Shown: positions 13,380-24,250 of the stretch, piece by piece | Layout of the letters: the number at the start of each line of letters is the position of its first letter | Numbering within the stretch: the first letter of the stretch is position 1 | DNA from: Manis javanica | Lineage: Eukaryota; Chordata; Mammalia; Pholidota; Manidae | Length of the DNA: 64,000 bases | NCBI RefSeq assembly: GCF_040802235.1 | Contig: NC_133174.1 | Coordinates: 137,073,213 to 137,137,212, forward strand | Reading direction: 5' to 3' | Made by a program: the position numbers and the translations under genes | The notes under the pieces: model-generated | Databases searched by the model: none | Seen by the model: only the letters and a program-made list of their open reading frames with translations | What the model was told of the DNA's origin: nothing

Positions 13380-13910
13380 TAAATTAACAGCCAGCACCAG
13401 TGTCTGAGTCTGTCAGACCAGGGAAGCCACTTTACCTCAAAGGAGTCACTGGAACAGGCCTTTAACCATGGGGTCATAGGTCATATCACAATACCTAGAT
13501 GCTGTCAGCTTGACAAAAATTGGAAAGCCACTTAAAGAACACCTAACAGGCCAGCTTGGAGTGATTCTTTACGAGGACTGTGTATCATGCAACGAGGCAG
13601 AGTAACTCTTTGAATCAAAGATCTTTACATGGAACATGGGTCTGGGAACCAAGAAGTGAAAGAAAGAGTGGCCCACTTACCACCATTCCCAGTGACCCAC
13701 ATGAGAAATCTGTGTTTCCCATCCCCCTACAACTCTAGGTTCTACATATCTGGAGGTCCTGAGTCCCAAAGACAGAAGAGTTCTGCCAGAGAAAACAGCT
13801 CGAGTCTTACTGAATCACAAGCTAACATTGCTGTCCGCACTCTTGAGACTCCTTGTAGCCAAGAGAGCAGCACGCAGGCGGAAGACTCACCGTGCTAGCA
13901 GCCATGTGTC
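13380..13910 (+). mobile_element. ERVL-type retroviral internal remnant (fossil)
   Basis: The wording of this segment resembles the degraded internal region of ancient ERVL/MaLR elements (pol-proximal sequence). It is a short, heavily decayed internal piece without recognisable LTRs on either side, and is clearly broken. The decay suggests an old insertion, predating the young L1s here. Family assignment is from memory of the sequence pattern and is only moderately certain. Confidence 0.45.
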
Positions 13911-14459
13911 ATACTAATCTCAGAAGTCACCAGACAACACGGTATACACTATGATACTCAATATTTGTCAACGATTGGTATGTCAGTTTTCTACCAAAGG
14001 CCCAATTCTCCCAAGCTCTATAATTTTCGTTTGAAGAGAAGAGATCAATATAAAAGTAACTACATTTAGAAAGTTCTACTAATGTGTTGCTGACATTTTC
14101 ATTTCTAGCCTACAAGGGAACAACACATAAAATTCTAATTGAGTCATTTACAAGCTTTCGATTATTATCACAAGCCACAATCTGTGCTTATTTTTCTGTT
14201 TTTTTGTTTGACTTTCCTTTCTAGTAAAAAAGTGGGCTAAGTAAACAGTCATCTGAAAGGAAAACAAATATCTATTTCTCCAGGACCTCTAGCATCCTCT
14301 CAATACTCATTTTCTGCCCTGCTGAATTATATTGGTTATGTTTATAAATGTCTATTTCCTAATGTCTTTTATGTGTAATTCTAGGCAAGAAGAAAATGAA
14401 TGAATGAAAACTAAGACAATTCCTTTGCTGAAAGAAAATAACATTAGTGAAAAAAATTA

Positions 14460-14540
14460 ACTGAATTTATTAAGCATTTATTTAATCCTAGCTAGGTGCA
14501 TGCTATTATAGACACAGTACACATTTTAAATAAAATCTCA
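14460..14540 (+). repeat. Possible MIR/L2-type remnant
   Basis: A short stretch (attaagcatttatttaatcc...) resembling the core of ancient MIR or L2 repeats. Weak match by eye. Confidence 0.3.
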
Positions 14541-14569
14541 TGCTAATGCAAAGCCAGGAATTAAAGCAA

Positions 14570-14697
14570 AACATGGTAAGCTTTTTAGAATACATCTACA
14601 TTTTAAACTACATATTTGGAGGTCCTGAAAATATGGTAAAGAAAAATATGGTAAGCTTTTTAGAATACATCTACATTTTAAACTACCTATTTAAAAA
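14570..14697. repeat. 75-bp local tandem duplication
   Basis: The block starting atggtaagctttttagaat at 14,573 recurs at 14,648, identical over about 40 bp, giving a period of 75 bp and a little under two copies. It lies just downstream of the DDX4-like helicase exon. Confidence 0.85.
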
Positions 14698-14808
14698 TCT
14701 TAAATAAAAACAAACAAGTATCTCAAAAATAGAATATTCACATTGCTTTTCCTTCCATAAAAGTATTTCTGTATATAACAATCATTTTTAAGAAGAAAAA
14801 ACTTTTAC

Positions 14809-14975
14809 CTCTGAATTTCTTCTGGAAAAGTTGCACTAAACATAACGGTTTGACGCTGTTCTTTTGGTAGCATTCCTGGGCAGGAAATTAACTTATCCAT
14901 TTCTGGTCCAAAGCCCATATCCAGCATGCAATCAGCTGTATCCAAAACTAAGTATCTGACTTGTCTGAGACCAAT
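14809..14975 (-). pseudogene. DDX4-like: DDX4-like exon, helicase motifs II and III
   Basis: DDX4 (VASA) is the germ-cell DEAD-box RNA helicase acting in nuage and piRNA biology. This 167-bp exon is open throughout. It encodes [12 protein letters not shown], then [15 protein letters not shown], then SCPGM and [13 protein letters not shown], matching the DDX4 core from just before motif II to motif III (SAT). An AG acceptor (ttcgtaaag) and a GT donor (gtaaaag) frame it. Motif II, normally DEAD, reads DTAD: the catalytic glutamate is Thr, and the next Arg is Cys. ATP hydrolysis should therefore be lost even if it is expressed. It is in phase with the exon at 16.4 kb. Introns show it is a genomic rather than retroposed copy. 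DDX4 identity is well supported; pseudogene status is inferred from the motif loss and missing exons. Confidence 0.86.
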
Positions 14976-15214
14976 CTTTACGAATATTTAAAGGTTAGAG
15001 CAGAGAATGCATACCATTTAATATATTAAACTAAAATATTCTCCACAAATACCACTAATGTTAAGGACAAAAATTAGAAATCAATGCATAAAATGATGAG
15101 AATTATGCATAGAAAGTACTATTACTGTTTATTTCTGTTCTCAGTTTTTCTCTGCTATAAAACATTTTGTAAGTTAATAGCAAAGACTAAAAGAAACTGA
15201 AACATCTAGGATCA
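14976..15214. other. Intronic DNA of the DDX4-like copy
   Basis: AT-rich intron sequence between the two helicase exons. The polypyrimidine tract ahead of the acceptor is weak. Confidence 0.5.
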
Positions 15215-15224
15215 ATGCTGCACA

Positions 15225-15415
15225 ACAGACCTTTCTTCAATTACTTAAAAATTCTTTATCTGCTACATGTTAGCTACTACCCACATGTAGCTATTAGACA
15301 CTTGAAATGTGGCTGCTGTGCCTTAAGAACTAAATTTCAATTTTATGTTATTTTCCATTTAAATAGCCACATGTGGCTAATGTCTACCCTACAGAACAGC
15401 ACAGATCTAAACTCT
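15225..15415 (+). mobile_element. hAT-type non-autonomous DNA transposon remnant (MER3/MER58-like)
   Basis: Contains the paired signature tagccacatgtggcta and cttgaaatgtggct, with the end cagaacagcacagatcta, characteristic of short hAT-derived mammalian repeats. A relative in reverse orientation lies near 30.1-30.2 kb. The exact family name is from memory. Confidence 0.6.
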
Positions 15416-16349
15416 ATTTTACCTGCAAGAGTTAGACTACAATGTAAAAAAATATTGTCTAACAGAATGACATATTCAAATGTCTTATAACTGGTAAACT
15501 TATTTCTAACTCCCTTAAACCCTTAATAAATTCTCTATTCTCTAATCATTCAGGAACAAGTGGGAAACTTCTCTCACCTTTGCATGAACACTTACTGCTA
15601 TAAACAGAAGCACACAGTTGCAAAAGGAAAACAAGTGACTTTGGTACCACCATGGAAGATGTTTAGTGAAAAATCAAGGTGCCGTTATCTGGATACTTTT
15701 AATAGGATCCTAAGAAAAATACCTTTATGCAGAAAAATCATGTTTTGGGTAACCCCTTTAAAGAAGAGCCTAAAAAAGGCAAATCAGGTTCATGAAAGTG
15801 AACTTAGAGTACTGATTTAGAGATGTAATAATGTGCCATGTGAATATCTAACGTACATGACCTCTAACATCTCTTTTTAAAGACTTAGAAAGTTAACCTC
15901 CTAGCTCACACCACTCTCATGCTTAGACAGGAGACAAAATTACTGATACCACAAAGGCTTTCTTCCAAAAAAAAAAGTATTTCATTGACACATATATGAA
16001 ACTACACAAAAGCACTTATTGCATTTTTCTCCAAGTGTGGTGGAATATATGATACGGGTTCTAGAATCAGATCCAGATTCTAACCCTAGCTTTATTGAGC
16101 TAACTGAGGGATTTTAAATAATTTACATAATCTCACTGACTTTTTTTTCCAAGCACAGAATGGAAAATACTATTTATCTACTGTTGGAATTATTTTAAGA
16201 ACTACATAAGAAAACATTCAAAGAATCTGATGGGAACCTAACATATAAATGGTGCTCTAATAAACATATCCACCTTTATGCCCTTCTTTCTCTTTCTCAC
16301 ACGTAAAAAGTTTTAATCAATCCCACAACTTTCTCCCTCTAGGGCCTAC
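15416..16349. other. Intronic DNA of the DDX4-like copy
   Basis: AT-rich intron between the helicase exons. An 86-codon chance open frame at 15,560-15,820 has no recognisable family and lies antisense to the DDX4-like locus. Confidence 0.45.
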
Positions 16350-16479
16350 CTTTCCTTTGCCTATGATATCCATCAGTCTTCCAGGAGTAGCACACAATAT
16401 ATTACAGCCTTGCACTATCTCACGGACTGAATGCTCAAACTGGGTTGCCCCATATATAACAACAGCTCTTATACCAGTC
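16350..16479 (-). pseudogene. DDX4-like: DDX4-like exon, helicase motif Ib (TPGR)
   Basis: A 130-bp open exon encoding TGIRAVVIYGATQ, then REIVQGCNIL and CATPGRLMDIIGKGK, which matches DDX4 around motif Ib (TPGR), a site contacting RNA. The acceptor (tatgaatag) and donor (gtaggc) are consensus. It starts by completing a codon begun in the preceding exon and ends on a codon boundary, and so joins in frame to the exon at 14,809-14,975. The exon with the Walker A motif (AQTGSGKT) that should come before it was not found in the 17 kb upstream, where a complete-length L1 now lies. Open frame and intact splice sites argue for a recent copy. Confidence 0.88.
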
Positions 16480-16849
16480 CTATTCATAGGAAAAACAAAA
16501 GCCATTGTCAGGTTATTTGCAAACTAGACATTTATTTCTAACAAGATGTAAAATGAAATAAGTAAAGAATCCTAATACATGCAATTATCTAAAAAAAAAT
16601 TAAATTCTTCCCAGGAAGAAACCAAAAAACAAATTAAAAAACTGTGGAAAAAATTTTGCTAACTATCTGATAAGGCTTTTCAAAAGCAATTATTAACCTT
16701 ACCACTACCCACAAAAAATGGCCAGAAATATTAAAAAATAGCCCATAAAAATACAAATGGCTTTTAAAGTTTTTTTTAAGTTCAACATTACTTTAGAAGA
16801 GAAGACAAATGAAGTCTAACATGTTTTCCCTCAAGTATAATAATATCAA

Positions 16850-17329
16850 GTTGGCCATGGTATAGAGAAATTGGCACTCAAGAAGGTAAACTGATACAAT
16901 CTCTTTCACAATTTTAGTTCCATTAAAATATAAAAACTATCTCTTGTCCCAATAAATTCATATGTAGGAATTCACCATTCAGATATGTCCCCCAAATGGA
17001 CAAAGATACCGGTACAATAGTATTCACTGCCAACATTACTGTTCATATCAAAAAGGTTGAAACTCGGTGTCTGACAACAGAAGACTTAAAATTATACTCC
17101 ACCCATAAAAAAGGTATAGTGCATCTTAAAGGGGGAACAGTTCTAAATTAAGCATTATGTCCAGCATACAGCATATTAAAGAATAGGGTGACAAGAACTT
17201 AGTATGTTACCATTTGTTAAGAGGAAAACTAAAGTGCACACATGTACACCAGTTATTTCTATGATAATTCATAGAAAACTGTTGATCATGGGTAACTCTG
17301 AAAAGGAGAGTTAAAGAACTGAGGGTTAG
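16850..17329 (+). repeat. Ancient L1-like 3' remnant, uncertain
   Basis: Sequence such as ggtacaatagtattcactgc and agtatgttaccatttgttaa resembles the decayed 3' ends of old mammalian LINEs. It abuts the 5' end of L1 copy C. Confidence 0.35.
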
Positions 17330-18148
17330 GGGAACTCAAGATGGTGGCATGAGTAGAGCAGTGGAAATCTCCTCCCAAACACATATGTAGTTTTGAAAAT
17401 ACAACAAATAGAACTATTCCGAAAAGAGAGACCAGAAGATACAGGACAACAGTCAGACTACATCTACACCTGCGAGAACCCTGCGCCTCACGAAGGGGGT
17501 TACATACAAGCTGCGGCCCGGTGGTACCCGAGCACCCCTCACCCCAGCTACTGGCAGGAAGAGAGGAGTCAGGGGAAGGGAGGGAGTGGGAGCCCAGGAC
17601 TTCTAAACACCCAGTCCCAGCCATCCACACTGGAGCGCAGACACACAGTGCGTGGGGGTGCTGGATACTAGGGAAATGGGACAGTAAAATCTGCAAGCAG
17701 GTCCCCGCAGCCGGCACCCATGGGACAAAGAAAAGAGAGTGCTTTTTGAAAGTCTTAAAGGGACAGGGACCCCACAGCTGGACAGAAGTGTTCTGGCACA
17801 ATAATCCCAGCAGCTGGGAATCCCAGGGATCTCTAGATGCCCCAACCCCCTGAGCAGCAGAGAAGCTCGGAGGCCCCTCATGGCAAGAAACAGCCTCCCA
17901 CCCGTTCCCGCTCCGGTGAGGCCCCGCCAAAGCGGAGCAGCAGCCTGAGAGCAGCCGCACCCATAGCAATCATGCACAGAGCTTCCTTCACAGCGGCCAG
18001 GCAACAATCAGAAACCCCATCCACGAGCAACTGCCCAGCACAAGCCACAAGAGGTCGCCATTCTCCCAGGAGGGGAAGGCTACAAACTACCAAGAAGGGA
18101 CGTTCTCCCAGCTGACACGTGCCAACTCCCAAGACTATCTCTATCACC

Positions 18149-18991
18149 ACGAAAAGGCAGAAGAATTTGATACAGACCAGATTAACCCAGACATCCTTCC
18201 CTGAGAAGGAATCTGGGGAGATAGATTTAACCAATCTTCCTGAAAAAGAATTTACAATTAAGGTCATAACCATGCTGATGAACTTGCAGAGAAATATGCA
18301 AGAGCTAAGCAGGGAGAATACAGAAATAAAACAATCTCTGGAAGGATTTAAAAGCAGAATGGATGAGATGCAAGAGGCCATTGATGGATTAGAAAACACA
18401 GAACAGGAACACATAGAAGCTGATGCAGAGAGACATAAAAGGATCTCCAGGAATGAAACAATACTAAGAGAACTGTGTGACCAACCCAAAAGGAACAATA
18501 TCCACATTATAGGGGTACCAGCGGAAGAAGAGAGAGGAAAAGGGATAGAAAATGTATTTGAACAGATAATTGCTGAACACTTCCCCAAACTGGGGGAGGA
18601 AATAGTCGCTCGGACCACAGAAGTACACAGAACTCCCAACAGAAGGGACCCAAAGAGGACAACACCAAGACACATAACAATTAAAATAGCAAAGATCAAG
18701 GACAAGGACAGAATTTTAAAGGCACCTAGAGAGAGAAAACAGGTCACCTACAAAGGAAAACCCATCAGGCTATCATCAGACTTCTCAACAGAAACCTTAC
18801 AGGCCAGAAGAGGATGGCATAATGTATTTAATGCAATGAAACAGAAGGGCCTTGAACCAAGAATACTGTATCCAACACAATTATCATTTAAATATGCAGG
18901 AGAGATTAAACAATTCCCAGACAAGCAAAAGTTGAGGGAATTTGCCTCCCAAAAACCACCTCTACATGGTATTTTAGAGGGACTGCTCTAG
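18149..18991 (+). pseudogene. L1 copy C ORF1, open frame lacking its ATG
   Basis: About 280 codons remain open: an N-terminal coiled-coil part (NLPEKEFTIKVITMLMNLQ), an RRM-like middle (KRNNIHIIGVPAEEE) and a C-terminal domain (YKGKPIRLSSDFSTETLQ), ending EGLL. In the related copy D the start is ATGAAAAGGCAGAAG; here that ATG is ACG (18,149-18,151), so translation would need a non-AUG codon such as the upstream in-frame GTG at 18,119. It is the best preserved ORF1 in the window. Confidence 0.85.
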
Positions 18992-19305
18992 ATGGGAGCA
19001 CTCCTAAGGCTAAATAGATGTCACCAGAGAAAATAAAATCACAGAAAAGAAAGCAGACCAACCAAATACGAACTAAAAGAGAAAAATAAAATCAACTACC
19101 CACAAAAGCTGTCAAAGGAAACACAAAAGAGCACATAACAAAAAACCCAACATATGAAGAATGGAGGAGGAGGAATAAGAAGGGAGAGAAACAAAGAATC
19201 ATCAGACACTGTTTATAATAGCTCAATAAGCGAGTTAAGTTCGACAGAAACATACTATAGAAGCTAACCTTGAACCTTTTGGTAACCACAAATCTAAAGC
19301 ATGCA

Positions 19306-22300
19306 ATGGCAATAAGTACATATCTTTCAATAATCACCCTAGATCTAAATGGACTGAATGCACCAATCAAAGGACATAGAGTAATAGAATGGATAAAAAG
19401 CAAGACCCATCTATATGCTGCTTACAACAGACTCACCTCAAACCCAAAGACATGCACAGACTAAAAGTCAAGGGATGGAAAAAGATATTTCATGCAAACA
19501 ACAGGGAGGAAAAAGCAGGTGTTGCAGTACTAGTATCAGACAAAATGGACGTCAAAACAAAGAAAGTAACAAGAGATAAAGAAAGACATCACATAATGAT
19601 AAAGGGGTCAGTCCAACAAGAGGATATAACCATTATAAATATATATGCACCCAACACAGGAGCACCAGCATATGTGAAACAAATACTAACAGAATTAAAG
19701 GAGGAAATAGAATGCAATGCACTCATCTTAGGAGACTTCAACACACCACTCACTCCAAAGGATAGATACACCAGACAGAAAATAAGTAAGGACACAGAGG
19801 CGCTGATCAACACACTAGAACAGATGGACCTAATAGACACCTATAGAACTCTACATCCATGAGCAACAGGATACACATTCATCTCAATTGCACATGGAAT
19901 ATTCTCCAGAATAGACCACATACTGGGACTCAGAAAGAGCCTCAGTAAATTCCAAAAGATGGAAATTCTACCAACCAAGTTTTCAGACCACAAAGGTATA
20001 AAACTAGAAATAAATTGTATGAAGAAAGTAAAAAGGCCCACAAACACATGGAGGCTTAACAACATGCTCCTAAATAATTAATGGATCAATGACCAAATAA
20101 AAATAGAGGTCAAGCAATATTTGGAAACAAATGACAACAACAACACAAAGCCCCAACTTCTGTGGGATGCAGCGAAAGCAGTCTTAAGAGGAAAGTATAT
20201 ACCAATTCAGGAATATTTAAAGAAGGAAGGCAATCCCATATGAATAGTCTAAAGTCACAATTATTGAAATTGGAAAAGGAAGAATAAATGAGGCCTAAAG
20301 TCAGCAGATGGAGGGACATAATAAAGATCGGAGAAGAAATAAATAAAATTGAGAAGAAAAAATCAATTAAACCAAGAGCTGCTTCTTTGAGAAAAAAACA
20401 AAATAGATAAGTCTCTAGCCAGACTTATTAAGAGAAAAAGAGAATCAACACACATCAACAGAATCAGAGACGAGAAAGGAAAAATCACGACGGGCCCCAC
20501 AGAAATACAAAGAATTATTAGAGAATACTATGAAAACCTATATGCTAACAAGGTGGAAAACCTAGAAGAAATGGACAACTTCCTAGAAAAATACAACCTT
20601 CCAAGACTGACTAAGGAAGGGACACAAAATCTAAACAAACCAATTACGAGCAAAGAAATTGAAGTGGTAATCAAAAACCTACCCAAGAACAAAACCCCTG
20701 GGCCAGACGGATTTACCTCGGAATTTTATCAGACACACAGAGAAGATATAATGCCCATTCTCCTTAAAGATTTTCAAAAAACAGAAGAGGATGGAATTCT
20801 CCCAATCTCATTATGTGAAGCCAACATCACCCTAATACCAAAACCAGGCAAAGACACCACCAAAAAAGAAACTTACAGACCAATATGCCTGATTAACGTA
20901 GATGCGAAAATACTCAACAAAATATGCAAACTGAAGTTAAAAATACATTAAAAGGTTCACACACCATGACCAAGTGGGATTCATCCCAAGGATGTAAGTA
21001 TGGTAAAACATTCAAAAATTCATCAACATCATTCACCATGTAAGTAAAAAGAAGGACAAAAACCACATGATCATTTTCATAGATGCTGAAAAAACATTTG
21101 ACAAAATTCAAAATCCATTCATGATAAAAACTCTCAGCAAAATGGGCATAGAGGGCAAGTACCTCAACATCATAAAGGCCACATATGATTAACCCACAAA
21201 CAACATCATACTGAACAGCGAGAAGCTGAAAGCTGTTCCTCTGAGATCGGGTACCAGACAGGGATGCCCACTCTCCCCACTGTTGTTTAACATACTACTG
21301 GAGGTCCCAGCTCTGGCAATTAGATAAAACAAAGAAATACTAGGAATCCAGATTGGTAAAGAAGTTAAACTGTCGCTATATGCAGATGACATGATATTGT
21401 ACATAAAAAAACCGTAAAGACTCCACTCCAAAACTATTAGAACTGATATCGCAATACACCAAAGTTGCAGGATACAAAATTAACACACAGAAATCTGTGG
21501 CTTTCCGATACACTAACAATGAACTAACTGAAAGAGAAATCAGGATAACGAACTCCATTCCCAACTGCATCAAAAAGAATAAGATACCTAGGAATAAACC
21601 TAACCAAGGAAGTGAAAGACCAATACCCTGAAAACTATAAGACACTCTTAAGAGAAATTAAAGAGGTCACTAACAAATGGAAACTCATCCCATGCTCTTG
21701 GCTAGGAAGAATTAATATCGTCAAAATGGCCATCCTGCCCAAAGCAATATACAGATTTGATGCAATCCCTATCAAACTACCAACAGCATTCTTCATCGAC
21801 CTGGAACAAATAGTTCAAAAATTCGTATGGAAACACCAAAGACCCCGAACAGCCAAAGCATCCTGAGAAGGAAGAATAAAGTAGAGGGGATCTTGCTCCC
21901 CAACTTCAAGCTCTACTACAAAGCCACAGTAATCAAGACAATTGGTACTGGCACAAGAACAGAGCCACAGACCCACAGAAGAGAATAGAGACTCCAGACA
22001 TTAACCCAAACATATATGGTCAATTAATATATGATAAAGGAGCCATGGACATACAATGGGGAAATGACAGTTTCTTCAACAGATGGTGTTGGCAAAACTG
22101 GACAGGTACATGTAAGATGATGAAACTGGATCACTGTCTAACCCCATACACAAAAGTAAATTCGAAATGGATCAATGACCTGAATGTAAGTTATGAAGCC
22201 ATAAAACTCTAAGAGAAAAACATAGGCAAAAATCGCTTGGACATAAACATGAGCGACTTCTTCATGAACATATCTCCCCGGGCAAGGGAAACAAAAGCAA

Positions 22301-23103
22301 AAATGAACAAGTGAGACTCTATCAAGCTGAAAGCTTCTGTAGAGCAAAGGACACCATCAATAGAACAAAAAGGTACCCAACAGTATGGGAGAATATATTC
22401 ATAAATGACAGATCCGATAAACGGTTGACATCCAAAATATACAAATAGCTCACACACCTCAACAAACAAAAGCAGTTAAAACCATTAAAAAGTGGGCAGA
22501 AGAGCTGAACAGACACTTCTCCACAGAAGAAATTCAGATGGCCAACAGACACATGAAAAGATGCTCCACATAGCTAGTCATCAGAGAAACGCAAATTAAA
22601 ACCACAATGAGATGGCACCCCACACCAGTAAAGATTGCCACCATCCAAAGACAAACAACAAGTGTTAGCGAGGTTGTGGAGAAAGGGGCACCCTCCTACA
22701 CTGCTGGTGGGAATGTAAATTTGTTCAACCACTGTGGAAAGCAGTATGGAGGTTCCTCAAAAAGCTCAAAATAGAAAAACCATTTGACCCAGGAATTCCA
22801 CTTCTAGAAATTTATCCTAAGAATGCAGCACTCCAGTTTGAAAAAGACAGATGCACCCCTATGTTTGTTGCTGCACTATTTACAACAGCCACAAAGTGGA
22901 AGCAACCTCAGTGTCCATCAGTAGACGAATGGATAAGGAAGGGTTGGTACATCTACACAATGGAATATTATTCAGCCATAAGAAGAAAACAAATCCTACC
23001 ATTTGCAACAACATGGATGGAGCTAGAGGGTATTATGCTCATTGAAATAGGCCAGGCAGTGAAAGACAAGTACCAAATGATTTTACTCATCTGTGGAGTA
23101 TAA
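19306..23103 (+). pseudogene. L1 copy C ORF2, broken
   Basis: The span equals 1,266 codons, normal for L1 ORF2, from ATG (19,306) to the stop after LLICGV. The endonuclease segment is open for about 157 codons (to 19,862), after which an in-frame stop occurs at CATCCATGA. RT blocks survive in pieces: [10 protein letters not shown] near 20,690 and the region around the active site near 21,380 (LYADDM). Multiple stops and frame changes rule out a functional product. Confidence 0.88.
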
Positions 23104-23105
23104 GA

Positions 23106-23619
23106 ACAAAGTATTTTTACTTCATTGAGATTATTTTATAAGAGAAGTTAAGGCCAATGCTATGTCAAAATATGAGAAAAGCCAAAGTCAAATCACCTCC
23201 CAAAGGTAGAACTATTTCTGCCCCAAAAACTTCACATTGTGTCAACTCACTCATTTTTCTCCAGAGCCGAACCCCTCACTCCCACTTACACCCAGCTTTA
23301 TTCTGATGGTGGCAGGTCAAGCGCTAGAACCCCATCTGCCTCAGGACAAGTCTGCAGGCATCAGGCTGCTCTCTGCCTCTGCGCCTCGCCCCTTGCAGCC
23401 CCAGAGCACTAGGTGGAGCTCTTTATATAGAGGCAGTACTAACTTACTGCCCACATGTGTGCAAGACTGCACCTGAGAGCATCACATGCGCAGTGGGCAA
23501 GTAGGCCAGGGTGAGAATCTGGGCCATGGAGCTTCCATTTTCTCTGCAGACATCGAACAGAAGAGTGGACAAAAGATCTGACCGGGCACTACAAAAACGA
23601 CGATGTGCAGGCGGCCAAT
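23106..23619. other. Non-coding DNA, moderately GC-rich, unassigned
   Basis: Follows the abrupt end of L1 copy C. It contains a TATA-like ctctttatatagagg near 23,420 and moderately GC-rich sequence that might be an old LTR, but I cannot assign it. Confidence 0.3.
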
Positions 23620-24250
23620 AAATATACGAATCACTGCACATTTCATCAGTCCCTCAAGGAAGCACAAATTGAAACCACAATGGGATACACACTCAGCAAG
23701 TTAAAATTGAAGAAAAATGAAATGCCAAGTATTGGTGCAAATGTGGGAGTGTACCTTAGTATATCTACGTTGAAAATATTTTACAACAGCTATTAATGCC
23801 CAAAACATACAAAGCTATGACCACACAATTCTACATCTGAATATATACCCGTGTCGCCAAAGAAATGTACTGCAATATCCACACCAGCAATTTCAAAATA
23901 GCCCAAAACTGAAAGAAACCAAATAACCATCAATAGCAGAACAGAATAAAAGAACACCATATGACAATGACAAGGATCTCCAACTGCAACCAAAAATAAC
24001 AAATCTCACAAATACATTAAGCAAAAGCCAGACACGAGTATGTATTATATGATTCTATTTATATTACATACAAAAATAGACGAAATTAGTCTATGCTTCT
24101 AGAAGTCAGAATAGAGGTTAACCATGGAGGTGGGGGCTGTTAGTGAAAATAACATGAAAGGGACTTCTCAGGTGCTAGTAATTCCTATTTCTTGATCTGG
24201 ATGCTTGTCAACCTACCGAACACAAGTTCAGTAAGTGAAAAACCATAGCT
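23620..24250 (+). mobile_element. Ancient L1 (L1M-type) ORF2 tail and 3' UTR remnant
   Basis: Degenerate ORF2 C-terminal sequence (tttcatcagtccctcaagg, aaattgaaaccacaatggg, cagcaatttcaaaatagccc) runs into an old-type 3' UTR (agtctatgcttctagaagtcag). It is far more diverged than the other L1s and so belongs to an older mammalian layer. Confidence 0.7.

Larger units (their letters stand above)
17330..23105 (+). mobile_element. LINE-1 (copy C), complete 5' end but no 3' UTR
   Basis: Starts with a 5' UTR (aactcaagatggtggcatg at about 17,336), then ORF1 (18,149-18,991) and ORF2 (19,306-23,103), with standard spacing. Sequence homology ends at the ORF2 stop; the 3' UTR and A tail present on other L1s here are missing. 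Because L1 insertion starts from the 3' end, this loss must postdate insertion. It lies in the gap where the central DDX4 exons would be expected. The 5' UTR differs in type from that of copies A and B. Confidence 0.92.

Noticed and set aside
17286-18747. 227- and 289-codon minus-strand open frames within L1 copy C
   Set aside because: Antisense of the L1 5' UTR and ORF1; the plus-strand L1 explains the sequence.
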